From JBEIFW01 sp040382215 (GTDB lineage Bacteria; Actinomycetota; Acidimicrobiia; Acidimicrobiales; Ilumatobacteraceae): DNA of 6,581 nt. The stretch covers positions 1 through 6,581 of the forward strand of contig JBEIFW010000180.1 of NCBI GenBank assembly GCA_040382215.1. Reading direction: 5' to 3'. Every line of letters starts with the position of its first letter. The first letter of the stretch is position 1. The notes beneath the pieces are model-generated. The model was given only the letters and a program-made list of their open reading frames with translations. It was not told where the DNA came from and did not search any database. The position numbers and the translations under genes are program-made. Below, piece after piece: positions 1-6,551 of this stretch.

Positions 1-161
1 ACGCGGTCTACCTCGGCCAGCAGTACTTCGTGTTCACCGCGCCCGAACCGATCCGGGCGCTCGTGGCCGCGTTCGACGACCTGGTGCGCGTGGCGGTGGT
101 CCAGCCGACCGAGGTGGTCCGCCTGGTGCGACGCCTGCGCGACGAACTCGCCGCGAGCTGA
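1..161 (+). CDS. C-terminal fragment of an unidentified protein
   Basis: An open frame enters from the left edge and ends at the TGA at 159-161, giving the last 52 residues of a protein. Nearly every codon ends in G or C, as in the confirmed genes of the window, so it is probably coding. The tail starts AVYLGQQYFVFTAPEP and ends in an Arg/Leu/Val-rich amphipathic helix (VVRLVRRLRDELAAS). No catalytic motif, membrane segment or signal is visible. I do not recognise the family. The VYL start recalls the C-terminal end of class III aminotransferases, but the match is too weak to use. The gene converges with the ABC operon, with only 12 bases between the two stop codons, so it is not part of that operon. 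No terminator hairpin is visible in the gap. Confidence 0.6.
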   Translation, partial: AVYLGQQYFVFTAPEPIRALVAAFDDLVRVAVVQPTEVVRLVRRLRDELAAS

Positions 162-173
162 GGGCGTCGCCGG

Positions 174-2150
174 TCAGCCGCCGCCGAGTTGCTCGACGGG
201 CAGGTGGCAGCGGACCACGTGGTCGAGCGACAGCTCCTGCATCGGCGGAGGCAGCCGGTCACAGGTGCCGGGCAGGCGTCGCGGGCAGCGGGTCTGGAAC
301 GGACAGCCCAGGGGGAGGTCGCCCGGTGAGGGGATCTCCCCGGTGAGCCGGATCCGGGTCCGGGTCGGTTCGTCGACGCTCGCGACCGCCGACAGCAACG
401 CCTCGGTGTACGGATGGTGCGGGCCCCGGAACACCTCGGCGGCCGGGCCGAGCTCCATCACCTGGCCCAGGTAGAGCACGGCGATGCGGTCGGCCAGGTA
501 ACGCACGACGCCGAGGTCATGGCTGATGAACAGGTACGACACCCCCGACGAACGCTGCAGTTCGTCGAGCAGGTTGACGATCGCCGCCTGCACGCTCACG
601 TCGAGCGCCGAGGTGGGCTCGTCGCAGATCACCAGGCGGGGCGATCCGGCGAAGGCCCGGGCGATGGCGACACGTTGCTTGAGGCCACCCGACAGCTGCG
701 AGGGGCGGGCGTCGAGGTAGCGGCTCGAGAGCTGTACGGCGGCGGCGAGCTCGCCGGTGCGTGCGCCCGGAGCGCCGCCGCCGAGCCGCAGCACCGACCG
801 GCCGATGATCGAGCGGATGCTCTTGGAGGGGTTCAGCGCGGCGTCGGGGTTCTGGAACACGATCTGCACGGCCCGCCGTTGCTCGGGGGACCGGGCCGCC
901 GTGCGGTCGGCGAGCGGAGCGCCGTCGAGGGACATCGTGCTGCCGGCGTCCACGTCGAGCATCCCCACGATGGCGCGCGCCAAGGTGGTCTTGCCCGATC
1001 CGGACTCGCCGACGAGCCCGAGGGTCTCCCCGGCCCGGATCGTCAGCTCCACCTCACGCAGCACCCGCAGCGGGTGGCCGTCCTGGATGAAGGTCTTGGA
1101 CAGGTTGCGGACCTCGACCAGCGGGGGGCCCGGTGGCCGCAGGGCGAGCGCGGTGTCGGGCGCCGTGCGGGCGAGGGTGCCCGCCCGCTCGGCGTGGAAG
1201 CACCGGCTCCGCCGGCCGTCGGCGTCGGTTGCGAGCGGCGGCTCCTCGCGGCGGCACCGGTCGTCGGCCAGCGCGCAGCGCTCGGCGAACGTGCAGCCGG
1301 TGAGCTCCCCGAGCCTGTCGGGCAGGAACCCCGGAATCGTGTCGAGCGCGCCGTCGGCCTTCACCCGCCCGGCGCGTGGGATGGCCCGCAGCAAGCCGGT
1401 CGTGTACGGGTGCCGCTGGCGGTCGAACAGCGGCCCGGCCTCCGCCTCCTCGACGAGTCGGCCGGCGTAGAGCACCCCGACCCGGTCGCACATCCGCCGG
1501 ATGACGCCGAGGTTGTGGCTGATGAACAGCACCGCCGTGTCCGACTCGGCCCGTAGGGTGTTCACCAGGTCGAGCACCTCGGCCTCGACGGTGGCGTCGA
1601 GCCCGGTCGTCGGCTCGTCGAGGATGAGCAGCGCAGGGTCCTTCGCGAGCGCCATCGCGATCACGACCCGCTGCGCCATGCCGCCCGACAGCTGGTGCGG
1701 GTAGCGCCGCAGCACCCGGCCCGGGTCGGCGATCGAGACGCGCTCGAGCGCGACCCGGGCGCGCTCGAGCGCCTCGCCCTTCGTCGCGCCGAGCACGGTG
1801 AACGCCTCGGCCACCTGCTCGCCGACCCGCATCGAGGGGTTCAGCGCCGTCATCGGGTTCTGGTACACCATCGACACCGTGCGGGCCCGCAAGACCCGCA
1901 GGGCGGCCGGGTCGAGCGCGCTCACGTCGGTGCCGGCGATCGACACCCGCCCCCGGTCGACGCGACCGTTGGCGGCGAGGTAGCGCACGACGGCGAGCGC
2001 CACGGTCGACTTCCCGCACCCGGACTCGCCCACGAGCCCGTACGCCCCGCCGGCGGGCACCGAGAACGACACGTCGCGCACGACGGGCACCCAGCGCCGG
2101 CGCACCCGGTACGAGATGTCGAGACCGTCGACGTCGAGGGCGGCGGTCAC
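174..2150 (-). CDS. Fused dual ATP-binding protein of an oligopeptide/dipeptide-type ABC importer (DppD-DppF fusion)
   Basis: This cytoplasmic protein of 658 residues holds both ATPase modules that drive the importer encoded upstream. In NBD1 the Walker A is GESGCGKST (41-49), the Q-loop is Q97, the signature is LSGGM (154-158), the Walker B is LLILDEP (174-180) and the switch His is H212. In NBD2 they are GESGSGKTT (381-389), Q433, LSGGL (486-490), LVICDEP (506-512) and H544. Each NBD is followed by the C-terminal domain typical of the Opp/Dpp ATPases (oligo_HPY), with four cysteines each: C286, C292, C299, C317 and C616, C622, C630, C648. In this family such cysteines can bind an Fe-S cluster. 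All key residues are present, so both ATP sites look competent. The chosen start is GTG at 2150. It overlaps the TGA of the preceding permease and has GAGG (2158-2161) 7 bases upstream. A longer in-frame start at 2237 would lie inside the permease gene and adds an Arg/Pro-rich stretch of no known family. It is the last gene of the operon. The substrate cannot be read from this subunit. Confidence 0.95.
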   Translation of the reverse strand: MTAALDVDGLDISYRVRRRWVPVVRDVSFSVPAGGAYGLVGESGCGKSTVALAVVRYLAANGRVDRGRVSIAGTDVSALDPAALRVLRARTVSMVYQNPMTALNPSMRVGEQVAEAFTVLGATKGEALERARVALERVSIADPGRVLRRYPHQLSGGMAQRVVIAMALAKDPALLILDEPTTGLDATVEAEVLDLVNTLRAESDTAVLFISHNLGVIRRMCDRVGVLYAGRLVEEAEAGPLFDRQRHPYTTGLLRAIPRAGRVKADGALDTIPGFLPDRLGELTGCTFAERCALADDRCRREEPPLATDADGRRSRCFHAERAGTLARTAPDTALALRPPGPPLVEVRNLSKTFIQDGHPLRVLREVELTIRAGETLGLVGESGSGKTTLARAIVGMLDVDAGSTMSLDGAPLADRTAARSPEQRRAVQIVFQNPDAALNPSKSIRSIIGRSVLRLGGGAPGARTGELAAAVQLSSRYLDARPSQLSGGLKQRVAIARAFAGSPRLVICDEPTSALDVSVQAAIVNLLDELQRSSGVSYLFISHDLGVVRYLADRIAVLYLGQVMELGPAAEVFRGPHHPYTEALLSAVASVDEPTRTRIRLTGEIPSPGDLPLGCPFQTRCPRRLPGTCDRLPPPMQELSLDHVVRCHLPVEQLGGG

Positions 2151-3007
2151 GCCGTGGCCTCGCGCAGGGCGTCGGCGACGAGGTTGATCGCCACCACCAA
2201 CGAGGCGATGGCCAGGCAGGGGAACAGCACCGGCCACCAGTAGAGCTGGAAGAAGCCGCGGTTCTCGGCGACGGCGAGGCCCCAGTCGGGCGAGGGCGGC
2301 TGGACCCCGGCGCCGAGGAACGAAAGCGTCGACACCGCGAAGATGGCGTAGCCCAGGCGGACCGTGAACTCGACCAGGATCGGACCGAGGACGTTCGGGA
2401 GGATCTCGGCCACGAGCACGTAGGGCGCTCGCTCGCCTCGCAGTCGGGCGGCGACCACGTAGTCCTTCTCCCGCTCGACGAGCACGGCGGCTCGCACGGT
2501 GCGGGCGATGATCGGCGTGAACCCGACGGCGATGGCCAGCACCACCGTGGTCGACGACGGGCCCCGGGCGGCGACGAAGGCCAGGGCGACGAGCAGGAAC
2601 GGGAGCGCGAGGAACGAGTCGTTCAGCCGGTCGAGTACCTGGCCGACCCAGCCCCGCAGGTAGCCGGTCAGCAGGCCGATCGCCGTACCGGCGACCGTGC
2701 CGAGCAGGGTCGCCGCGGGTGCGATCGTGAGCACGTCCCGGGCCCCGACGATGACCCGGGAGAACACGTCACGCCCGAGGCGGTCGGTGCCGAAGAGATG
2801 GTCCCAGGACGGTGACAGGTTCTTCTGCAGCGGATCGGTGGCCGACCAGTCGTACGGGGCGAAGCGCTCGCCGACGAGCGCGCACAGCACCCAGAACCCG
2901 AGCACGGCGGCCCCGACGAGGAACACCGGCGAGCGCAGCGCCGTGCGCAGCGTGAGCAGGCGGCGCCGGGGCGGCGCGTCGGGGGGGTAGGGCACGGCGG
3001 TGGTCAT
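2147..3007 (-). CDS. DppC-type ABC transporter permease
   Basis: An inner-membrane subunit of 286 residues, one half of the translocation channel with the DppB-type partner. It has the OppC/DppC layout: a short Pro/Arg-rich cytoplasmic N-terminus, a first membrane helix at about 27-46, and the extracytoplasmic motif HLFGTDRLGRDVFSRVI (70-86), diagnostic of this subfamily. Further hydrophobic helices lie at roughly 93-115, 131-148, 153-170, 208-230 and 257-277. The EAA loop that docks on the ATPase is at 183-205 (YVVAARLRGE followed by ILPN). LSFLGAGVQPPSPDWG (228-243) is another family hallmark. The length is normal. The ATG at 3007 overlaps the TGA of the upstream permease (ATGA) and is preceded by GGGAG (3014-3018) with a 6-base spacer. 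Upstream in-frame extension would run into the other permease gene and is not homologous sequence. The stop overlaps the GTG of the ATPase gene. Family membership is clear; the substrate is unknown. Confidence 0.95.
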   Translation of the reverse strand: MTTAVPYPPDAPPRRRLLTLRTALRSPVFLVGAAVLGFWVLCALVGERFAPYDWSATDPLQKNLSPSWDHLFGTDRLGRDVFSRVIVGARDVLTIAPAATLLGTVAGTAIGLLTGYLRGWVGQVLDRLNDSFLALPFLLVALAFVAARGPSSTTVVLAIAVGFTPIIARTVRAAVLVEREKDYVVAARLRGERAPYVLVAEILPNVLGPILVEFTVRLGYAIFAVSTLSFLGAGVQPPSPDWGLAVAENRGFFQLYWWPVLFPCLAIASLVVAINLVADALREATA

Positions 3008-3957
3008 CCCTCGCTCCCGAGTCGCACCCGAGGGTTCAACGCAGCGGTGACGAGGTCGCCGAGCAGCGTCGAGACCATGTAAAGGATGCCGACGACGAGG
3101 ATCGCGCTCTGCAGCAGGGGGAAATCCCGTTTGGGGATCGCCTGGATGATCAGGCTCCCGAGGCCGGGGTAGACGAACGTGGTCTCCACGACGGCGAGCC
3201 CGGCGATCAGGTAGCCGACCTGGGTTGAGACCACCGCCACCGTCGGCACGAGACCGTTGCGCAGGACGTGGCGGCGCAACACCGTCGAGCGGGGCAGGCC
3301 CTTGAGCGTGGCGGTGCGGGTGTAGTCGCTCTCGATCGCGTCGATGGTGCCGGCTCGTGCCATACGGGCGATGTACCCGAACAACACGATCACCAGGGTG
3401 AGGGAGGGGAGCACCAGGTGGTACGCCTGTTCGAGGACGTTGGCACCCTCCTCGGCCCGGGCCTGGCCGGGGAACCACTCCCAGGTGATGGCGAACAGGA
3501 ACACCAGGAACAGCCCGGAGACGAACTCGGGGATCGCAATGCCAGACAGGCCGACCGTCGAGATGGTGCGGTCGGCCAGCCGGCCCTTGCGCAGGCCGGC
3601 GAGCACGCCGCCGGCCAGCGACAAGGGCACCACGAGGCTGAAGGCCATGAGGGCCAGCTTCGAGGACTCGAACAGGGCGTCCCAGATCAGCGGCCCGTTG
3701 TCCCGCTGGAAGGCGTACGACTGTCCGAAATCCCCCTGCAGGACGCCCCCGACCCAGCGGAAGTACCGGGTCGGGAGCGGATCGCTGTAGCCGAGCTCGT
3801 CGTTGAGCGCCTGGACCGCGGCCTCGTCGGCCAGGTTGCCCATGATCGCCCGGCCCGGGTTGCCGGGCAGGACGTTGAGGAAGGCGAACACGACCACCGA
3901 CAGCACGAGGAGGGTCGCTGCGGCGGACAGGAGCCGCCGCAGCAGGAATCGACCCAT
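3004..3957 (-). CDS. DppB-type ABC transporter permease
   Basis: An inner-membrane subunit of 317 residues that pairs with the DppC-type permease. It begins with the family-typical short basic N-terminus and first helix (about 9-30), then LNVLPGNPGRAIMG (27-40), a pattern shared by DppB/OppB/GsiC proteins. The extracytoplasmic segment ending GDFGQS (75-80) is also typical. Hydrophobic helices lie at roughly 100-120, 133-158, 180-198, 240-260 and 283-305. The EAA docking loop is at 211-239 (DYTRTATLKGLP then RNGLVPT). FVYPGLGSL (261-269) followed by DFPLLQ (278-283) is a strong family signature. Length and order are normal. The ATG start is 37 bases after the stop of the solute-binding protein gene, with a good ribosome binding site. 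The TGA overlaps the ATG of the next permease. No hairpin that would attenuate downstream transcription is visible in the 37-base gap. Confidence 0.95.
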   Translation of the reverse strand: MGRFLLRRLLSAAATLLVLSVVVFAFLNVLPGNPGRAIMGNLADEAAVQALNDELGYSDPLPTRYFRWVGGVLQGDFGQSYAFQRDNGPLIWDALFESSKLALMAFSLVVPLSLAGGVLAGLRKGRLADRTISTVGLSGIAIPEFVSGLFLVFLFAITWEWFPGQARAEEGANVLEQAYHLVLPSLTLVIVLFGYIARMARAGTIDAIESDYTRTATLKGLPRSTVLRRHVLRNGLVPTVAVVSTQVGYLIAGLAVVETTFVYPGLGSLIIQAIPKRDFPLLQSAILVVGILYMVSTLLGDLVTAALNPRVRLGSEG

Positions 3958-3967
3958 GTAGACAGGA

Positions 3968-3976
3968 CCTCTCCCC
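3968..3976 (-). promoter_or_regulatory. Ribosome binding site for the DppB-type permease
   Basis: The minus strand reads GGGGAGAGG, ending 10 bases before the ATG at 3957. It is one of the best Shine-Dalgarno matches in the window. It suggests that the permease gene is initiated independently rather than only by read-through from the binding-protein gene, whereas the two genes downstream start inside stop/start overlaps. Confidence 0.6.
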
Positions 3977-3994
3977 GTCCGGTCGGTCGGCCGC

Positions 3995-5668
3995 TCAGCC
4001 CTTCTTGGCCTTCGTCAGGTCGAGCTGGCCCATGCCGGTGATCCCGTAGCCGGTCACGTCCTTCTTCGACCACGAGGTGTAGTTGAAGAAGTAGGCGAAC
4101 ACGATCGGGGTCTCGTCGAGGAGCAACTCCTGGATCTTCTTCGAGACCGTCTTCTGCGACGCCACGTCGAGCGCCGAGAAGTAGTCCTTCACCAGACCGT
4201 CGTAGGTGGAGTTCTTGAAATGGGCCGAGTTCCACGTGCCGTCCGACAGCAGCGGGGCGCCGAGGAACACGTTGGGCACGCCGCGGTGCCCGTAGTCGAC
4301 GATGCCCATGGTGGCGTCGAGCCAGGGCGACTTGCCGAACACGGCGTCGCCGTAGAACTCGCCGGCGTCCTGGACGACGGTCTTGACGTTGATGCCCAAC
4401 GGCTTGACCGCGTTCTGGACGAGCGTCGCGTAGTCGGGGACCTCCTGGGCCTTGATGGCGTTGAGCTGGATGTCGAAGCCCTTGTCCTGTCCGGCGGCGG
4501 CGAGCAACGACTTCGCCTTGGCGAGGTCCTGGGCCCGCTGCGCCACCGACTTGTCGGTGGAGGGGTATGCCGGGGCGAACGGGCTGTCGTTGCCCAGGTC
4601 GGCCTTGCCGTCGAAGAGGCCCTTGATGATCTCGGGCCGGTTCAGCGTGAGCGCGACGGCCTGACGGGTGCGCTTGTCCTTGAACGGGTCCTGGTCGACC
4701 CGCATGTGGAGCTGGCGGTGGGCCGTCGAGGGGATCAGGTTCGGCGAGTAGCCACCGGCGAGCGGCTTGCCGCCGGCGATCGACACGGCGTGCGCGATGT
4801 CGACCGCGCCGGACTGCAGGCCGAGCACCAGGGCGGCCTCGTCGGCGTAGAAGGTGAACTCGGCACGGTCGAACGTGGGCTTGGTGCCCCAGTAGTCCGG
4901 GTTGCGCACGAAGCTCGCACCCTGCTTGGGCGTGTATTTTTCGAGCTTCCAGGGCCCGGTGCCGATCGGCTTGGTCTCGAAGTCGCTGGCGTAGTCCTTC
5001 TTCACGATGATGGCGTTGTAGTTGTCGGTCGACACCAGGTACGGGAAGTTGCCGTTGGGGGCGTCGAGCGTGAACACGACGTTCTGTCCGTTGGCCTTCA
5101 CGTTGCCCTTGGTGAGCACGCCCTTGAACACCGACAGCGCATTGGACTTGTTGGCCGGATCGGCGAGGCGGTCGAAGGTGGCCACGACGTCGTCGGGGGT
5201 GAGCGCAGTGCCGTCGTGGAACTTGACACCTTGGCGGATCGTGAAAGTCCACTCCTTGCCGTCCTTCGCTCCGGTGGGTTCCCACTTCTCGGCGATGCCG
5301 GGGCGCAGCACGAGATCGGAACCGGAGAAGGTGAGGTAGTCGCCGACCTGGTACAGCACGATGAGGCCACCGAGGTCGCCCACCTTGACCGGGTCGATCG
5401 AGGCCGACGGGGCGGTGCACCCGATCTTGACGGTGCCGCCGGGCTTGGGAGCTGCGGTCGTGGCGCCGGCCGCTGTCGTGGTCGCCCCAGCCGCGGTCGT
5501 CGCACCCGCCTTGGTGGTCGTGGTGGTCGAGTCGTCGTCCCCGCAGGCGGCGAGGAAGGCGACGAGCCCGCCGGACATACCCAGCACGCTGGCTCGGGCG
5601 ACGAACTGGCGGCGACTCAGATTGCCGCGCAGGTACTCATCGACGGTGTCGTTCTCGATCTCGCTCAT
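3995..5668 (-). CDS. Tat-exported lipoprotein, solute-binding protein of an Opp/Dpp-type ABC importer (SBP_bac_5 family)
   Basis: This extracytoplasmic, membrane-anchored receptor of 557 residues captures the substrate and delivers it to the DppB/DppC permeases. The N-terminus has a twin-arginine motif LSRRQFV (RR at 19-20), a hydrophobic stretch and the lipobox LAAC (lipidated Cys42). This predicts export in folded form through Tat followed by lipidation. A Thr/Ala/Gly linker (about 47-73) precedes the binding domain, which starts near PKPGGTVKIG. Family marks include WTFTIRQGVKFHDG (140-153), TPDDVVATFDRL (157-168), GTGPWKLEKY and NPDYWGTKP. The C-terminal lobe contains VPDYATLVQNAVKPLGINV. 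Length is normal. Start choice: ATG 5668 gives the usual short Tat n-region, and the 13 codons upstream of it have lower third-position GC (9 of 13). An in-frame ATG at 5707 (570 residues) has a G-rich sequence 9 bases upstream, so it cannot be excluded. First gene of the operon. The family binds peptides but also nickel chelates, opines, sugars and other small molecules, so the ligand is open. Confidence 0.93.
   Translation of the reverse strand: MSEIENDTVDEYLRGNLSRRQFVARASVLGMSGGLVAFLAACGDDDSTTTTTKAGATTAAGATTTAAGATTAAPKPGGTVKIGCTAPSASIDPVKVGDLGGLIVLYQVGDYLTFSGSDLVLRPGIAEKWEPTGAKDGKEWTFTIRQGVKFHDGTALTPDDVVATFDRLADPANKSNALSVFKGVLTKGNVKANGQNVVFTLDAPNGNFPYLVSTDNYNAIIVKKDYASDFETKPIGTGPWKLEKYTPKQGASFVRNPDYWGTKPTFDRAEFTFYADEAALVLGLQSGAVDIAHAVSIAGGKPLAGGYSPNLIPSTAHRQLHMRVDQDPFKDKRTRQAVALTLNRPEIIKGLFDGKADLGNDSPFAPAYPSTDKSVAQRAQDLAKAKSLLAAAGQDKGFDIQLNAIKAQEVPDYATLVQNAVKPLGINVKTVVQDAGEFYGDAVFGKSPWLDATMGIVDYGHRGVPNVFLGAPLLSDGTWNSAHFKNSTYDGLVKDYFSALDVASQKTVSKKIQELLLDETPIVFAYFFNYTSWSKKDVTGYGITGMGQLDLTKAKKG
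5450..5509 (-). repeat. Short degenerate repeat encoding the Thr/Ala/Gly linker of the lipoprotein
   Basis: Inside the binding-protein gene, three successive near-copies of the peptide AGATTA (one with an extra Thr) follow a run of five threonines after the lipidated Cys. The DNA is a degenerate GC-rich repeat of alternating Gly-Ala and Thr codons. It probably forms a flexible tether between the lipid anchor and the folded receptor. Such tethers are common in lipoproteins of this bacterial group and tend to vary in copy number. Confidence 0.6.
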
Positions 5669-5711
5669 CGAACGGCGAGCGAGGTCCAAACGGCGGTAAC
5701 GGTCCATTGCG

Positions 5712-5726
5712 CAGTGCCCCCCACTG
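5712..5726 (-). promoter_or_regulatory. Small hairpin with a G-rich loop in the binding-protein leader
   Basis: The minus strand reads CAGTG-GGGGG-CACTG, a 5-base-pair stem around a five-G loop. It sits just upstream of the alternative ATG at 5707, and its G-rich loop would be the only Shine-Dalgarno-like sequence available to that start. If real, folding could modulate ribosome access. The stem is short and may be chance. Confidence 0.2.
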
Positions 5727-5746
5727 GGATTCGGGTCGACCGGCGC

Positions 5747-5774
5747 CGTGCGGACCCGGCTCCGGATCCGCACG
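5747..5774. promoter_or_regulatory. 28-base imperfect palindrome, candidate operator in the divergent region
   Basis: The arms CGTGCGGACCCGG and CCGGATCCGCACG are inverted copies with one mismatched position and a 2-base centre. The site lies between the divergent binding-protein and corrinoid-protein genes, directly beside the only AT-containing stretch of the region. A dimeric regulator binding here could control both directions. In a minus-strand transcript the one mismatch becomes a G-U pair, so it could instead fold as a leader hairpin. No U-tract follows on either strand, so an intrinsic terminator is unlikely. The regulator is not encoded in the visible sequence. Confidence 0.4.
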
Positions 5775-5784
5775 ACTGTATCCT
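5775..5784. promoter_or_regulatory. Possible back-to-back -10 elements (TATCCT on plus, TACAGT on minus)
   Basis: The ten bases ACTGTATCCT contain a TANNNT hexamer on each strand: TATCCT at 5779-5784 on plus and TACAGT at 5780-5775 on minus. This is the only AT-containing stretch near the middle of an otherwise GC-rich divergent region. On minus, a weak -35-like TTCGTC lies at 5802-5797 with a 16-base spacer. On plus, no convincing -35 is seen, and the spacer position is filled by the palindrome. The match is short, so this is a suggestion only. Confidence 0.25.
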
Positions 5785-5825
5785 CCTGCGGGCGGCGACG
5801 AACGATGACGGTGCGAGCGGTCGGT

Positions 5826-5832
5826 GGAGAGG
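5826..5832 (+). promoter_or_regulatory. Ribosome binding site deciding the GTG start of the corrinoid protein
   Basis: GGAGAGG lies 8 bases upstream of the GTG at 5841. The alternative in-frame starts further upstream, ATG 5748 and ATG 5805, have no comparable site. Together with the rise in third-position GC at 5841, this fixes the likely start. Confidence 0.65.
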
Positions 5833-5840
5833 CGGTACGG

Positions 5841-6551
5841 GTGATCGAGGACGGCGGCGACGACGACATCGACCTGGCGGCGCTGTCCGACGAGGACCTC
5901 GTGCTGCAGATGCGCGACGACCTCTACGACGGTCTGCTCGACGAACTCGTCGAGGGCACCGAGATCCTGCTCGGCCGAGGCTGGTCGGCGACCGCGGTGC
6001 TCGACGAGGCACTCGTCGAGGGCATGCGGATCGTCGGGGTCGACTTCCGGGACGGGATCCTGTTCGTGCCCGAGGTCCTGCTCGCCGCCAACGCCATGAA
6101 GGCGGCGATGGAGCTGCTGCGCCCGCTGCTGGCCGAGACCGGGGCCGAGCCGATCGGCAAGGTGGTCATCGGCACCGTCAAGGGCGACATCCACGACATC
6201 GGCAAGAACCTCGTGTGCATGATGCTGGAAGGTGCCGGGTTCGAGGTGATCGACCTCGGCATCAACACCGACGCCGCCGAGTTCCTCGACGCCCTTGCCG
6301 AGCACCAGCCCGACATCCTCGGGATGTCGGCCCTGCTCACCACCACGATGCCGTACATGAAGGTGGTGATCGACACCCTGGTCGACAAGGGCCTGCGCCA
6401 GGAGGTGATCGTGCTCGTCGGCGGCGCCCCGCTCAACGCGGAGTTCGCCGGCGCCGTCGGGGCCGACGCCTACTGCCGGGACGCCTCGGTCGCCGCCGAG
6501 ACGGCCACCCGCCTGGTCCGGGAGCGTCGCACGCGTGCCCGCGCCGGCTGA
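5841..6551 (+). CDS. Methyltransferase-cognate corrinoid protein (MtbC/MttC-type, B12-binding)
   Basis: A cytoplasmic protein of 236 residues that carries a cobalamin cofactor and shuttles a methyl group between a substrate-specific methyltransferase and an acceptor enzyme. Residues about 15-97 form the helical cap domain (B12-binding_2), including FVPEVLLAANAMKAAMELLRPLL-type sequence at 75-97. Residues about 105-230 form the Rossmann-like B12-binding domain. The cobalamin motif is complete: D116-x-H118-x-x-G121, then 41 residues, S163-x-L165, then 28 residues, G194-G195. H118 should be the lower axial ligand of cobalt. The length fits stand-alone corrinoid proteins rather than methionine synthase. 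Start: GTG 5841 is preceded by GGAGAGG 8 bases upstream, and third-position GC rises to nearly 100% there (8 of 12 codons before it). ATG 5805 (248 residues) is less likely. It is divergent from the importer operon and overlaps the next gene. No partner methyltransferase is visible, so the methyl donor (methylamines, betaines or methoxy compounds in known relatives) is undetermined. Confidence 0.92.
   Translation: MIEDGGDDDIDLAALSDEDLVLQMRDDLYDGLLDELVEGTEILLGRGWSATAVLDEALVEGMRIVGVDFRDGILFVPEVLLAANAMKAAMELLRPLLAETGAEPIGKVVIGTVKGDIHDIGKNLVCMMLEGAGFEVIDLGINTDAAEFLDALAEHQPDILGMSALLTTTMPYMKVVIDTLVDKGLRQEVIVLVGGAPLNAEFAGAVGADAYCRDASVAAETATRLVRERRTRARAG

Noticed and set aside
162..173. Bidirectional terminator between the convergent genes
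   Set aside because: The gap is only 12 bases and offers just a 4-base-pair GGCG/CGCC stem with no T-run.
414..1556. Long plus-strand open frame of 380 codons opposite the ATPase gene
   Set aside because: It is antisense to well-conserved ATPase motifs, its translation is low-complexity Arg/Gly/Ala/Pro sequence with no family resemblance, and it follows from the very high GC content.
1054..2019. Minus-strand open frame of 321 codons inside the ATPase gene
   Set aside because: An alternative frame of the same gene with Arg/Ala/Gly-rich translation and no recognisable domain.
3687..5420. Long minus-strand open frame of 577 codons overlapping the binding-protein and DppB genes in another frame
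   Set aside because: The translation is Arg/Pro-rich and is a frame-shifted copy of the two real genes, whose proteins match their families along the full length.
5747..5774. Palindrome as a rho-independent terminator
   Set aside because: No T-tract follows it on either strand, and it lies upstream of both genes rather than after one.
5637..6305. Minus-strand open frame of 222 codons opposite the corrinoid gene
   Set aside because: The plus-strand protein has a complete B12-binding motif. The antisense frame is a His/Asp/Val-rich shadow and would cross the divergent regulatory region.
5841..6551. Corrinoid protein as methionine synthase fragment or methylmalonyl-CoA mutase subunit
   Set aside because: The cap domain plus B12 domain makes a complete stand-alone protein of about 236 residues with its own start and stop, and the cap region fits the methyl-carrier corrinoid proteins. 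Mutase small domains lack this cap.
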